From contig CAPN01000061.1 of assembly GCA_000333235.1 (NCBI GenBank), forward strand, positions 1 to 64,000: a stretch of DNA of 64,000 bases. Reading direction: 5' to 3'. The stretch is from Pseudoalteromonas luteoviolacea B = ATCC 29581. GTDB lineage: Bacteria; Pseudomonadota; Gammaproteobacteria; Enterobacterales; Alteromonadaceae. A model generated the notes under the pieces. That model had not been told where the DNA came from. It did not search any database and worked only from the letters and a program-made list of their open reading frames with translations. Position numbers and translations under genes: made by a program. Each line of letters starts with the position of its first letter. Within the stretch, counting starts at the first letter, position 1. Of this stretch, positions 44,835-53,845 are shown piece by piece.

Positions 44835-46139
44835 ATGGAAATAGAAACATCCACACCCAAAGTGTTATGTCTCGATGACGAAGAAAGTGTTTTACGCTCT
44901 CTAAAGCGTTTGCTGCGCCACAATGGTATCGATGCAACTACCGTCACAAATGGGCAAGACGCACTCAACTTACTAAAAAGTGGTTCCTTTGATGTCATTA
45001 TGAGCGACATGCGTATGCCAGAAATGACCGGTGACGTATTTCTAGCTAAAGCCAAAGTACTCGCCCCTGATTCACAGCGTATTTTATTGACCGGTTACGC
45101 GGATTTAAGCTCTACGGTAAACGCTGTCAATGAAGGCGGCATACATGTTTATTTGCAAAAACCTTGGCAGAACGAACATCTTATTGCAACCGTCAACGAA
45201 GCTATCGAGAAAGTCAGATTAAAACGCCATAATGCGCAGCTCCAATTGAAAATAGCTGAGCAAAATGAAGCATTGAAAGAACTAAATCACTCACTAGAGG
45301 CACTTGTCGAAAAACGAACTAAACAAATTAGGCAAGTACTAAAACAACTAGAGGTTGCGCATGAACATGAAAAACGTGAACACCGCTCAACCGTTGAAGT
45401 ATTATTTAACTTCATAAATGCCAACCCTTACCTCGACGCTGACTTTGCCTCAAACGTAGCCTCAACGTGCGCCAAAATCGCAAAGAAGCTGAAACTGAGT
45501 GAGCGGATAACGGAAGTCGCAAGAATGTCAGGGTACTTATCTCAAGTCGGTTTGCTTGCGATGGAACCCAGTATCTATAACCAACCTATTTCTCAGCTCG
45601 ATGATAAACAACGTAAGCTTTATTATTCTCATCCGTCAACCGCACAACTTATGTTAATGCCTGCAACACATTTAAACGAGGTTTCAGAAGCAATTTATCA
45701 TCAATACGAGAAGTACAACGGAAATGGTATTCCAAAAGGACTGAAACAAAACGAAATACCAATCTGTGCGCACATACTTTCTGTCGCGAGGGATTATTGG
45801 CAATACATTAAAGACAGCAATACACCAATGGAAGATCGAACAGAAACCGCGAAAGAGATGATAAAAATGTACAGCGGTAATTTTTACCACCCACAGGTAG
45901 TAAAGGCTCTACTTATTGAGTTAAACGAACATGATACTCAACAAACGTCGCATGTTGGCTCTATGGACATATTGTCTTCTCATGACTTAAAACCTGGTAT
46001 GGAATTAGGTCTCACGTTGCATGGCAATAAAGGGATCATGCTACTTCCCAAAGGGCACGTTTTTTCTGAACGCTCAATTGCAAAACTTCAGCAGCTCGAA
46101 GCACAACGTCCAAATCCGTTTAGAATAATGGTCAAGTAG
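44835..46139 (+). CDS. Response regulator with degenerate HD-GYP domain (HnoD-like)
   Basis: Protein of 434 residues. Receiver domain (phospho-acceptor D58 in MSDMRMP), a coiled-coil linker (about 130-180), then an HD-GYP-type domain (about 185-380) in which the metal and GYP residues are lost: HDxGK is replaced by LSQVG, and the GYP loop reads GNGIP. One histidine (HPSTAQ) stays. It should not hydrolyse cyclic-di-GMP. In Shewanella oneidensis a similar degenerate protein, HnoD, regulates the EAL phosphodiesterase HnoB; the same job is inferred. It is divergent from the HDOD-H-NOX-kinase operon (216 bp gap). Confidence 0.85.
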   Translation: MEIETSTPKVLCLDDEESVLRSLKRLLRHNGIDATTVTNGQDALNLLKSGSFDVIMSDMRMPEMTGDVFLAKAKVLAPDSQRILLTGYADLSSTVNAVNEGGIHVYLQKPWQNEHLIATVNEAIEKVRLKRHNAQLQLKIAEQNEALKELNHSLEALVEKRTKQIRQVLKQLEVAHEHEKREHRSTVEVLFNFINANPYLDADFASNVASTCAKIAKKLKLSERITEVARMSGYLSQVGLLAMEPSIYNQPISQLDDKQRKLYYSHPSTAQLMLMPATHLNEVSEAIYHQYEKYNGNGIPKGLKQNEIPICAHILSVARDYWQYIKDSNTPMEDRTETAKEMIKMYSGNFYHPQVVKALLIELNEHDTQQTSHVGSMDILSSHDLKPGMELGLTLHGNKGIMLLPKGHVFSERSIAKLQQLEAQRPNPFRIMVK

Positions 46140-46234
46140 GGTATAAATTCTTATTAGATTGATCTCTGTGCACATAGCTAACGTTAAGGGTATACGTTAA
46201 ACTATTCAATATCAAAGACCTATCAGGAGCTAAG

Positions 46235-47257
46235 GTGTCACGATTCTCTGCAATAACCGATAACCCGCATGATAACCGCTTTAATGGAAAAACGGGTGTA
46301 TTACTTACTAACCTTGGTAGCCCAGATGAAGCAACTGCCCCCGCTTTACGGCGTTATTTACGAGAGTTTTTATCAGACCCAAGAATAGTCGAAATTCCAA
46401 GAATACTGTGGATGATCATTCTACACGGAATTATTTTACGAGTACGCCCTGCAAAATCGGCTAAAAACTACGCGAGTATTTGGACAGAAAAAGGGGCGCC
46501 TCTTATCCAAATCACACAAGCGCAACGTGATAAATTACAAAAGAAACTCAATAAAGATGGATATGATAACGTCGAAATTGTTATGGCAATGCGATACGGA
46601 AACCCATCCATTGAAAGTGGATTGAATACATTAAGAGAAAAAGGCATCACACGAATCATCGTATTGCCTCTGTACCCCCAATACTCAAGCGCTACAACAG
46701 GTTCGACTTTTGACGCAATCGCGAAGGTATTAACCAAATGGCGTTGGGTACCAGAACTCCATTTTCTTAACGGCTATTGCGATGAAGCAAGCTATATCGA
46801 TGCATTAGCTAATTCAATTAAAGAAGATCTTGAAAAACATGGAACGCCCCAAAAACTTGTCTTTTCCTACCACGGTACACCTCGCTTATTTTTAGAAAGA
46901 GGTGATCCGTATTATTGTTTTTGTATGAAAACAACAAGGTTAGTTAAAGAGCGACTTAATTTAAATGATGACTTGGTACAAACCACATTCCAAAGCCGCT
47001 TTGGTAAGGCTGAATGGCTCAAACCATATACCGACCACACATTGGCAGAGTATCCTAAAAATGGGATAGAAGATGTTGCAATTATTAGTCCTGCATTCAG
47101 TGCTGATTGCCTCGAAACATTAGAAGAACTTGAGGTAGAAAACCGTGAGATCTTCGTTGATGCTGGAGGGAAAAAATACCGTTATATTGCGGCACTAAAC
47201 GACCGCGACGATCACATTAGAGCACTCGCTAAGTTACTAAAACCTTACTTAGAGTAA
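46235..47257 (+). CDS. hemH: Ferrochelatase
   Basis: Last enzyme of heme synthesis, inserting iron into protoporphyrin IX; 340 residues, a usual length. N-terminal GVLLTNLGSPD, the FSYHGTP segment with the catalytic histidine, and the C-terminal PAFSADCLETLEELEVE with the conserved glutamates are all intact. GTG start at 46235 with AGGAG upstream. It lies 95 bp after the degenerate HD-GYP gene on the same strand. The closeness to the heme-based NO sensor is suggestive. Confidence 0.95.
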   Translation: MSRFSAITDNPHDNRFNGKTGVLLTNLGSPDEATAPALRRYLREFLSDPRIVEIPRILWMIILHGIILRVRPAKSAKNYASIWTEKGAPLIQITQAQRDKLQKKLNKDGYDNVEIVMAMRYGNPSIESGLNTLREKGITRIIVLPLYPQYSSATTGSTFDAIAKVLTKWRWVPELHFLNGYCDEASYIDALANSIKEDLEKHGTPQKLVFSYHGTPRLFLERGDPYYCFCMKTTRLVKERLNLNDDLVQTTFQSRFGKAEWLKPYTDHTLAEYPKNGIEDVAIISPAFSADCLETLEELEVENREIFVDAGGKKYRYIAALNDRDDHIRALAKLLKPYLE

Positions 47258-47270
47258 TCCCTAGTCTTAT

Positions 47271-47299
47271 TGCGGAGTGTCATTAGATTTCACTCCGCA
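47271..47299. terminator. Stem-loop between convergent genes
   Basis: TGCGGAGTG (47271-47279) pairs with CACTCCGCA (47291-47299) around an 11-nt loop. It spans the stop codon of the EAL gene and may serve both convergent genes, but no T run is present. Confidence 0.4.
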
Positions 47300-49812
47300 G
47301 TTAGAATCTGCCCTTTCAACATGTCTAAACACGCAGACGCCGGTTTTGCAGGACTAAAATAGTAACCCTGAACGTAGTGACAACCGAAATCAGCCAACAG
47401 GTCGAGTTGTGCTTGCGTTTCAACCCCTTCTGCAATAACTTTAATTCCCAATTTCGACGCGATTTGAATAAGACCAGAGATCATCACTTGTTTCGATTTA
47501 TCTGCAATTAAGCTATCTACAAAGGTTTTATCAATTTTAAGAAAGTCGACTTGATGTTCTATCAAGTTACTCAATGAAGAAAAACCCGTGCAAAAGTCAT
47601 CCAAAGCTATCGTTACGCCAGCTTTCCTAAGTTCTTCAAGCACATCCCAAGTATAGCTATTGGTAGCAATAGACTCAGTCACTTCTAGCGTTAAGTATTT
47701 TGCCTCAATATTCGCCTCATTAAGTGCCTTTAGAACTAATTCCAACTGGTTATTTGATACTTTAAATTCGTTTACGGATCGATTCACCGAAATCGAAATA
47801 TCATCAAAGCCATGGGATTTGAACATCAATAGGTCTTTACAACTTTGCTCTAAAACAAACTGACCGACTAGATGAATAAAACCAAACTCTTCAGCCAAAG
47901 GAATAAAGACATTAGGTCCAATTGCGCAATGCTCATCGTCAAACCAACGCACTAGCGCTTCAAGTTTAATTATTTTACCGCATGCTATATCCACGATAGG
48001 TTGGTAATAAACTTTTAATTGCTTATCTTTAACAGCTTGCTTAAGTTTTTGCTTTAAATAAATTTTTTGTAAATATGCACTTTGGATCTGATGATTGTGA
48101 ACGGCAACACTACCCGGGTTACTCTTTTTCGCACTGGTCAGCGCATGCGCTGCATTACGGATCAAATTAGCGGCACTGATCACCACTTTTTCTTCAAGTT
48201 GCGCAACACCAATACTCGCCGATAACTCAACGGTTAGCTCGCCAAATACATAGGGTTGACGCAATTTAGCAGACAATTTACAGGCAACCGAATACGCCTC
48301 TTCTTCACTGCTTTTATTAATCAAGATTACGAACTCATCACCACCATAACGACAAACTAAGTCTTGTTCGCGAACACTATTTCTCAAACGCTTCGCAACC
48401 GAATTTAAAATTTTGTCACCAATTTCAGGCCCAAAGACATCATTGACTTCTTTAAATCGATCCAACCCTAAAAAAATCAGAGAACTAGGTGTATACAGAC
48501 TGCGGCATTCCGAGATTTTACTTTCAAGCTTATCCATAAAGCTTCGACGATTAAGCAACCCCGTTAACGGCTCATGATTTGCGTAAAACATCAGTTGAGC
48601 TTCATTGCGTTTCCATTCAGTGATATCCCGAAAAATCGCAACAAAATTACTAATCTCACCCGCCTCATTTCGCACAACCGTCAGGGTTAATTCTTCTGGA
48701 TAAATTTGACCATTTTTACGTCGGTTAAAAATTTCACCTTTCCAGCGTCCTGTATCATCCAAACTGCGCCACATTTGCGAGTAGAATGCGTGGTCTTGTA
48801 AGCCTGAGGATAATACTTTTGGATCTTTCCCGATCAACTCAATCGCGCTGTAACCGGTTGTTTGTTCGAAAGTTTTATTCACCATTATGATCTGGTTTTG
48901 AGCATTGCAAATCATAATGGCTTCTGACGCATTTTCAAAGACTACATTGGTTAACTCCAACTGTTCATTTAGTGAACTGATGTAGCTTACATCTTGAATG
49001 GTTGCGTTAAAACAACGCTCATTGCCCTCTAAGCTCTCCACTTCACCAACGATATGAAAAAGGCCTCGTTGCAATGTTCTTGATTTGTGCTCGACGGTAA
49101 CATCTATTTTCTTGACTTTTCCTTGCTTTAAATCATCCATTAGGCGAGTTATTTTTTGCTTGTCACATGGGGTTAAATTTTCAATCAATGTACTTAGGGT
49201 TGGAGCTGTTTGAGGCTGTTGCATCAATCGAGGCATTTCGACGCTGAACCAATGCATATCTGATTTTAAGTTCCAAGACCAAGAACATAACTGCGCAATA
49301 CGCTCACCTTTTGTGAGATGATTCAGTAACGCCTCTTGATGGCCAATTTCTAGGTGATGATTTAACTCTGCACCTATTAAATAACTCAGTTCTTTAAACC
49401 AGTCAAAATCGTCATCAGTAAGTTGCGGACACTGTTCAAACAGGCAAACCATAATACCGATTGGACGATGGTCAAGCGCTCGAAGGGTAACGCCGAGATA
49501 GCCATCGACATTGAGTACACGAAGCGCCTCATCTGATTGATATTTTTGTTGCACGCACTGATCTATCAAACAAATTGAGTTACTCGACTTTGCATCTTTA
49601 CATGGTGTTCCTGACAAGTCATAAACGATGTTGTCAACCAAAAGTCCGTTTACACTGTGAACTACGGTTTTGACCCGCGTGTCGTTATCAACGAACTTTC
49701 CTATTAAGCAAACTTTTGCAAAAAAACGTTCATGTAATAATTTAACGGCATATTCATAACGCGAATTATTGCTAGGTAAATTGAAAAAGTCACTGAATGA
49801 TAGTGTCGTCAT
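47290..49812 (-). CDS. GAF-PAS-GGDEF-EAL cyclic-di-GMP protein
   Basis: Soluble protein of 840 residues. An N-terminal GAF-like domain (about 15-160) and PAS regions (about 165-285, 290-400) precede a GGDEF domain (GGDEF at 490-494, RxxD inhibitory site REQD before it) and an EAL domain (EAL at 618-620, DDFCTGFSS, EGVETQAQ and QGYYFSPA). Both enzymes look intact. It ends convergently with hemH and could be an output of the H-NOX module, but it has no receiver domain and so is not a direct kinase target. Confidence 0.93.
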   Translation of the reverse strand: MTTLSFSDFFNLPSNNSRYEYAVKLLHERFFAKVCLIGKFVDNDTRVKTVVHSVNGLLVDNIVYDLSGTPCKDAKSSNSICLIDQCVQQKYQSDEALRVLNVDGYLGVTLRALDHRPIGIMVCLFEQCPQLTDDDFDWFKELSYLIGAELNHHLEIGHQEALLNHLTKGERIAQLCSWSWNLKSDMHWFSVEMPRLMQQPQTAPTLSTLIENLTPCDKQKITRLMDDLKQGKVKKIDVTVEHKSRTLQRGLFHIVGEVESLEGNERCFNATIQDVSYISSLNEQLELTNVVFENASEAIMICNAQNQIIMVNKTFEQTTGYSAIELIGKDPKVLSSGLQDHAFYSQMWRSLDDTGRWKGEIFNRRKNGQIYPEELTLTVVRNEAGEISNFVAIFRDITEWKRNEAQLMFYANHEPLTGLLNRRSFMDKLESKISECRSLYTPSSLIFLGLDRFKEVNDVFGPEIGDKILNSVAKRLRNSVREQDLVCRYGGDEFVILINKSSEEEAYSVACKLSAKLRQPYVFGELTVELSASIGVAQLEEKVVISAANLIRNAAHALTSAKKSNPGSVAVHNHQIQSAYLQKIYLKQKLKQAVKDKQLKVYYQPIVDIACGKIIKLEALVRWFDDEHCAIGPNVFIPLAEEFGFIHLVGQFVLEQSCKDLLMFKSHGFDDISISVNRSVNEFKVSNNQLELVLKALNEANIEAKYLTLEVTESIATNSYTWDVLEELRKAGVTIALDDFCTGFSSLSNLIEHQVDFLKIDKTFVDSLIADKSKQVMISGLIQIASKLGIKVIAEGVETQAQLDLLADFGCHYVQGYYFSPAKPASACLDMLKGQILTAE

Positions 49813-50028
49813 GGTTGTAAAAGTTGATCCTTGTCAGCGTAACAGCATACGTTATCGTTAATATCCTCCTTATAATTTAGATCAAAGAATATCGTTTCTA
49901 AAAGAAAAATGTTGCGATTTTTAAAACTTTACTGCCAAGGTAATCTGCAATTTTTTACAGTTTTTTACTTTCATATTTCAGTCGTTCTGTTGAAAATACT
50001 GAGCTAAAACAGGACAAGAGTAGTTATT

Positions 50029-50445
50029 ATGCAACTCAAAAAAACATTTTCTTTATTATCGCTATGCACATTACTAACCGCTTGTGCGCACCACGACGAC
50101 GTTCGCCCAAGCGCCAACAACATTCATTACATCGCTGTGAATTCACAGCAAAAAGAAGATGGCGCACGTGAAGCGATGAAACAAGCAAAACACTATTGTG
50201 ATAGCAATAAACAGTCGATGTTTATTATTAACGAAGAAATAAGCTATGAAGGATCTCAACCCGAATCTGAATTTCAAGCTAACGTTAAAACAGCCGATGT
50301 CGTTTCAAGTGTTGGTACCGTTTTGTGGATTTTTGGCGATGGCCGCGTTGATGATGCGGGTGGTATTGCTGCGGTTGCCGGTGAAGCCGCAAAAGACTCT
50401 ATGGGTAAGCCATACGTTACAAAAATGCAGTTTAAGTGCCAATAG
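50029..50445 (+). CDS. Small predicted lipoprotein
   Basis: Protein of 138 residues with signal peptide and lipobox LLTAC (residues 15-19). The mature part begins acidic/histidine-rich (HHDD) and contains a Gly/Ala-rich stretch near 100-125 (DAGGIAAVAGEAAKD). Two further cysteines (C59, C137) could form a disulfide. No family recognised. The ATG has an ACAGGAC-like ribosome site. It stands alone between the divergent GGDEF-EAL gene and the convergent diguanylate cyclase gene. Confidence 0.65.
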   Translation: MQLKKTFSLLSLCTLLTACAHHDDVRPSANNIHYIAVNSQQKEDGAREAMKQAKHYCDSNKQSMFIINEEISYEGSQPESEFQANVKTADVVSSVGTVLWIFGDGRVDDAGGIAAVAGEAAKDSMGKPYVTKMQFKCQ

Positions 50446-50587
50446 TAAATCGGTCATTTACTAGTATGATTGAATAAGCTGTTTTCAACAGTTAAAATTT
50501 CTAACGATGGAAACAGCTGTCTGTACGACCTTGTATTCAAACAAAACCTATGGCGCTAAGTCGCGCATCGAAAGATTAAGTAAGCAC

Positions 50588-52159
50588 TTAATCTTGATAG
50601 AGCCTAACTAGGTTCCGACCTGCTTGCTTTGCTTCATAAAGTGCTTTATCCGCGTTATCCAACATAACGGCAATGGCTTTATCTTTCTCTTCTTGCATTT
50701 GTAGTGCTGCTACACCTATTGAAATAGTAACCCTGCCAACAGTGTGAAATGCCGTATCTACAACACTCAAGCGAACTCGCTCAGCGACTGCCAGTCCTTC
50801 TTGCAATTGGATATCCGGCAAAAGGATTAAAAATTCCTCACCACCCGCTCGACAAACAATGTCATTGCAACGGGCCTGTTGTTTGAGACGCACGGCAAGC
50901 TCCTGTAACACGCTATCGCCAATAGGATGACCGTAATTGTCATTCACACGCTTAAAATGATCGATATCGCAGGCAAGCACAACTAAATTCTGGTGATGAG
51001 CTAAGTGACTATTAAACCATTGAGAAAGCCCTCGTCGATTTATTAGTCCTGTTAGAGGGTCGGTCATACTTTCAGTATCCAACTTGGCAATTGTGTTACT
51101 TAACATGCTGGTACTTTCTACAATCGCCCTTTTTAAACTGTCGGCTTCGAAGTACCACGCATTAATTTGATCCACCTCGTTATGTCCTATTGGATCGGTT
51201 TTCTCAACGTATTTAGCCATAGCCCATAATGGTTTAGCAATTAAAGAGCCTAATAAATAGATAAGTAAAAAAACACTCAGCAAGATGGGTAGATTTTGTT
51301 TTACTATTTCATCTAATGAAATCGTTAATCTTTTTAGGGCTGCTGCTTTTGGTTGTTGTGCAACCAACCCCCACTGAGTGAAAGGGACATTGGCATAGCC
51401 GGCTAGCATTTCTACATTTTGTGTATTCACAACCATCTGTGCACCAGTCTTACCATTAATCAGATTATGTACGACGGCATTTCGAGAGACATCTTCTCCC
51501 AACCGAGACTGATCTTGATGATAAATCAACCGTCCATTTTGCTCGACAACGTACAAATACGAGCCATCTTGGTAAAAATGTTGCCCAAGCAACTGATTTA
51601 AAATATTTTCCCCCGCCAAATAAATAGCCCCTCCGATAAACCCTAAGTACTCACCTTGTTCAGTGATTATCGGTGCTGACAAACTCACCATATAATTGCC
51701 TGCCGGAGAAATGAAAGGCTCACTAATAGCCGAGGAGCGCAGAGTTAAAATATGCTGCGATTGGATATCAGTAAGAACCAAACCCAAAACAGGAACGTTT
51801 TTTGGGAAAACGGAAACAATCGCCCCGTTTGCTTTGGCAATGATAGCGGCATTAAACGTTTTATTTTGGCGGACTAGTCTTGTTACTTCTGATTCAAGGA
51901 ATGCCGCATTATCGATTTGCTTGGCAATAGCTTGACCACTAAATTCCAATTGCCTTAGTGTTGCATTCAAAAAAAGACCGGTTGTTTCTGCTAACTTGGT
52001 AACATAAACGCGATTCGACTCTAGCGTATCTTGGATGTAAATCGCTTTTTGAGCTTGATAGGTAACAAAAAACGCGTTGGCTAATGTTAATAAAACGCCT
52101 AAACCAGAAAGCAATAAGATCAACTGTTTAAGTTGTAGTTTTTTAATGCTCTTGTGCAT
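50588..52159 (-). CDS. Membrane diguanylate cyclase with Cache sensor
   Basis: Protein of 523 residues. A first membrane helix (about 12-32) and second (about 293-313) flank a periplasmic double-Cache domain (about 40-285). The C-terminal GGDEF domain has GGEEF at 439-443 and the RxxD inhibitory site RCND just before, so an active, feedback-controlled cyclase is expected that makes cyclic-di-GMP from two GTP in response to a periplasmic ligand. Confidence 0.93.
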   Translation of the reverse strand: MHKSIKKLQLKQLILLLSGLGVLLTLANAFFVTYQAQKAIYIQDTLESNRVYVTKLAETTGLFLNATLRQLEFSGQAIAKQIDNAAFLESEVTRLVRQNKTFNAAIIAKANGAIVSVFPKNVPVLGLVLTDIQSQHILTLRSSAISEPFISPAGNYMVSLSAPIITEQGEYLGFIGGAIYLAGENILNQLLGQHFYQDGSYLYVVEQNGRLIYHQDQSRLGEDVSRNAVVHNLINGKTGAQMVVNTQNVEMLAGYANVPFTQWGLVAQQPKAAALKRLTISLDEIVKQNLPILLSVFLLIYLLGSLIAKPLWAMAKYVEKTDPIGHNEVDQINAWYFEADSLKRAIVESTSMLSNTIAKLDTESMTDPLTGLINRRGLSQWFNSHLAHHQNLVVLACDIDHFKRVNDNYGHPIGDSVLQELAVRLKQQARCNDIVCRAGGEEFLILLPDIQLQEGLAVAERVRLSVVDTAFHTVGRVTISIGVAALQMQEEKDKAIAVMLDNADKALYEAKQAGRNLVRLYQD

Positions 52160-52400
52160 CTTAACTGCCCTAGTGTGGTCACTACTATGGTATTCTAGCG
52201 AGATAAGATTTCAATAATTTAACTTAGGTCAATTTTTTTTAAACTAGGGCCAAAGTATTGCTGATTTTAAATAACGAGCCGAGCGCGGCCTGAACGTCTT
52301 AAACTCACCACAAACAATATCACCTATTTACATCATTTTCGTTTTTTAAAGGCGCTAAAATCGGTTAAACTCAGTCCATTGATAAAAAATTATTGGCCCA

Positions 52401-52643
52401 ATGAAAAAGAGTCCAATTGTCCACCCATTAGTTTCACAGCTGTCATTTGCCATATTTGCACTTGCAGTACTTTGGCTGTTTGCCACAGACAAAGAAATGC
52501 TTGTTGTTGGAAATGCGCTTGTGCTCGTTTACGTAGTTTACGCTTTAGCAAGTTGTGTGGTTAGAGTTAAAGACAAGCGCGAATTAAAAAAGAAAAAGGT
52601 CTCTCGTAAAGGGAATATAAGTCAAGTTAGCAAGAAAAGTTGA
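52401..52643 (+). CDS. Small membrane protein
   Basis: Protein of 80 residues with two membrane helices (about 14-31 and 33-53) and a highly basic C-terminal tail (Lys/Arg-rich, about 55-80). No family recognised. It starts with ATG at 52401 after AATGAAAAAG-type sequence; the ribosome site is poor. The codon use and hydrophobic pattern support a real gene. Confidence 0.55.
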   Translation: MKKSPIVHPLVSQLSFAIFALAVLWLFATDKEMLVVGNALVLVYVVYALASCVVRVKDKRELKKKKVSRKGNISQVSKKS

Positions 52644-52700
52644 TTTATCAACCAGAAAAAGACACGCTATTCCATACTTAACGCTAAATATTTTACGAGT

Positions 52701-53180
52701 ATGCTCAATTATTATCATGCTTCGATCATCGTTATTTTTTTACTCCCCGCGCTTTTCGGTTGTGCAAGTCAACAACAAGACAGTGAATTTAAGTGCAAAA
52801 CGACAATTGAACGATATATGGCACTGCGAGACAATGGCCCAACAAAGGACTATCAGGCATTATTCGTGGAGCAAGCGGAATTTAACATTCCCCAACTAAA
52901 CATAAATGTATCTGGTAGTAAGGCAATCGCCAATCGCCAAGCTATTGCCTTAAAAGAAACCCAAACGATGCACATTCTGACTCATTCAAGTGTTAAACAT
53001 TTAAGTAATAACGAATTCGAGGCAGAGTCCATCTTTGTATTATTGCAAAAATCAAAACAAGACAACTTCGATTCTAAAGTAATCTACAATGGTCGCTATA
53101 ATGACTTGATGGTGCTACATAATGACCAATGCCTTTTTAAGCGTCGTACAGTGCACATTATCGGTAAACAAGAGTGGTAA
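52701..53180 (+). CDS. Predicted lipoprotein, NTF2/SnoaL-like
   Basis: Protein of 159 residues with signal peptide and lipobox LFGC (residues 18-21). The mature part begins IERYMALRDNGPTKDYQALFVEQ and ends in CLFKRRTVHI, a pattern seen in NTF2/SnoaL-like cone folds that bind small ligands. No catalytic residues are assigned. It lies 58 bp after the small membrane protein gene on the same strand. Confidence 0.62.
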   Translation: MLNYYHASIIVIFLLPALFGCASQQQDSEFKCKTTIERYMALRDNGPTKDYQALFVEQAEFNIPQLNINVSGSKAIANRQAIALKETQTMHILTHSSVKHLSNNEFEAESIFVLLQKSKQDNFDSKVIYNGRYNDLMVLHNDQCLFKRRTVHIIGKQEW

Positions 53181-53196
53181 CCCCTGATTTGATAGT

Positions 53197-53739
53197 TTAT
53201 TGCGACTCTGCACTTGTTGCTGTTGGATCGTAGTGTATTTGAATTTCAACTTGTTCAATCTCTTTTTGCCCTTTAAGCCGTTTTAAAGCGTTCAGTAAAT
53301 CGACCTGATTATTCTGTGCACTTAATTTACTGCGGGTATCAGATAGTCGCGCAATCGAAAATCCCTCTAAATCAGGCAACAACGTGCCTTTATGATGAAG
53401 CACAATAATGTCACCCGTTACTACACCTTGCTGATTCGTACTTTCGTTTTCAACTAACACCCCTGTAACTAATGAATCGGCAGTGAAACTTATTTTATCA
53501 ACGCCACTGATAAAACGCTGTGTCAACACGGGTGTCGCAATTGACACTCCAGCATTTATTAGACCTGTTGCCAAAGTGTGCTTCGCCTCATCATTAGACG
53601 TCGTTACTTGGGACTGACTGTTGTCTTGTACGGCAACCACACTGTCTTCTTTGACTTTATTCTGCTCCTCTGAATTATTGCCATCTTCACAACCCGCCAT
53701 TAACAATAAAGTTAACACTATTGCATTTGTTAATTTCAT
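53197..53739 (-). CDS. Predicted lipoprotein, function unknown
   Basis: Protein of 180 residues with signal peptide and lipobox LMAGC (residues 13-17). The residues after it are acidic and low in complexity (about 18-50), a flexible tether. The following part (about 55-180) has several beta-like strands and a charged C-terminal half. No family recognised. It is convergent with the NTF2-like lipoprotein gene (16 bp gap) and divergent from the M36 protease gene, with about 100 bp between starts. Confidence 0.6.
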   Translation of the reverse strand: MKLTNAIVLTLLLMAGCEDGNNSEEQNKVKEDSVVAVQDNSQSQVTTSNDEAKHTLATGLINAGVSIATPVLTQRFISGVDKISFTADSLVTGVLVENESTNQQGVVTGDIIVLHHKGTLLPDLEGFSIARLSDTRSKLSAQNNQVDLLNALKRLKGQKEIEQVEIQIHYDPTATSAESQ

Positions 53740-53845
53740 ATTTTATTCCTGTATTATTTATGACAAATTTATTTTGCGTAACTTCATATTTTGTTGTTAT
53801 CTTAGCAACTGAAACCATGGATCCCTAGATAAAACGGTGGAAAAA

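Noticed and set aside
44835..46139. Active HD-GYP phosphodiesterase
   Set aside because: The HDxGK and GYP residues are missing.
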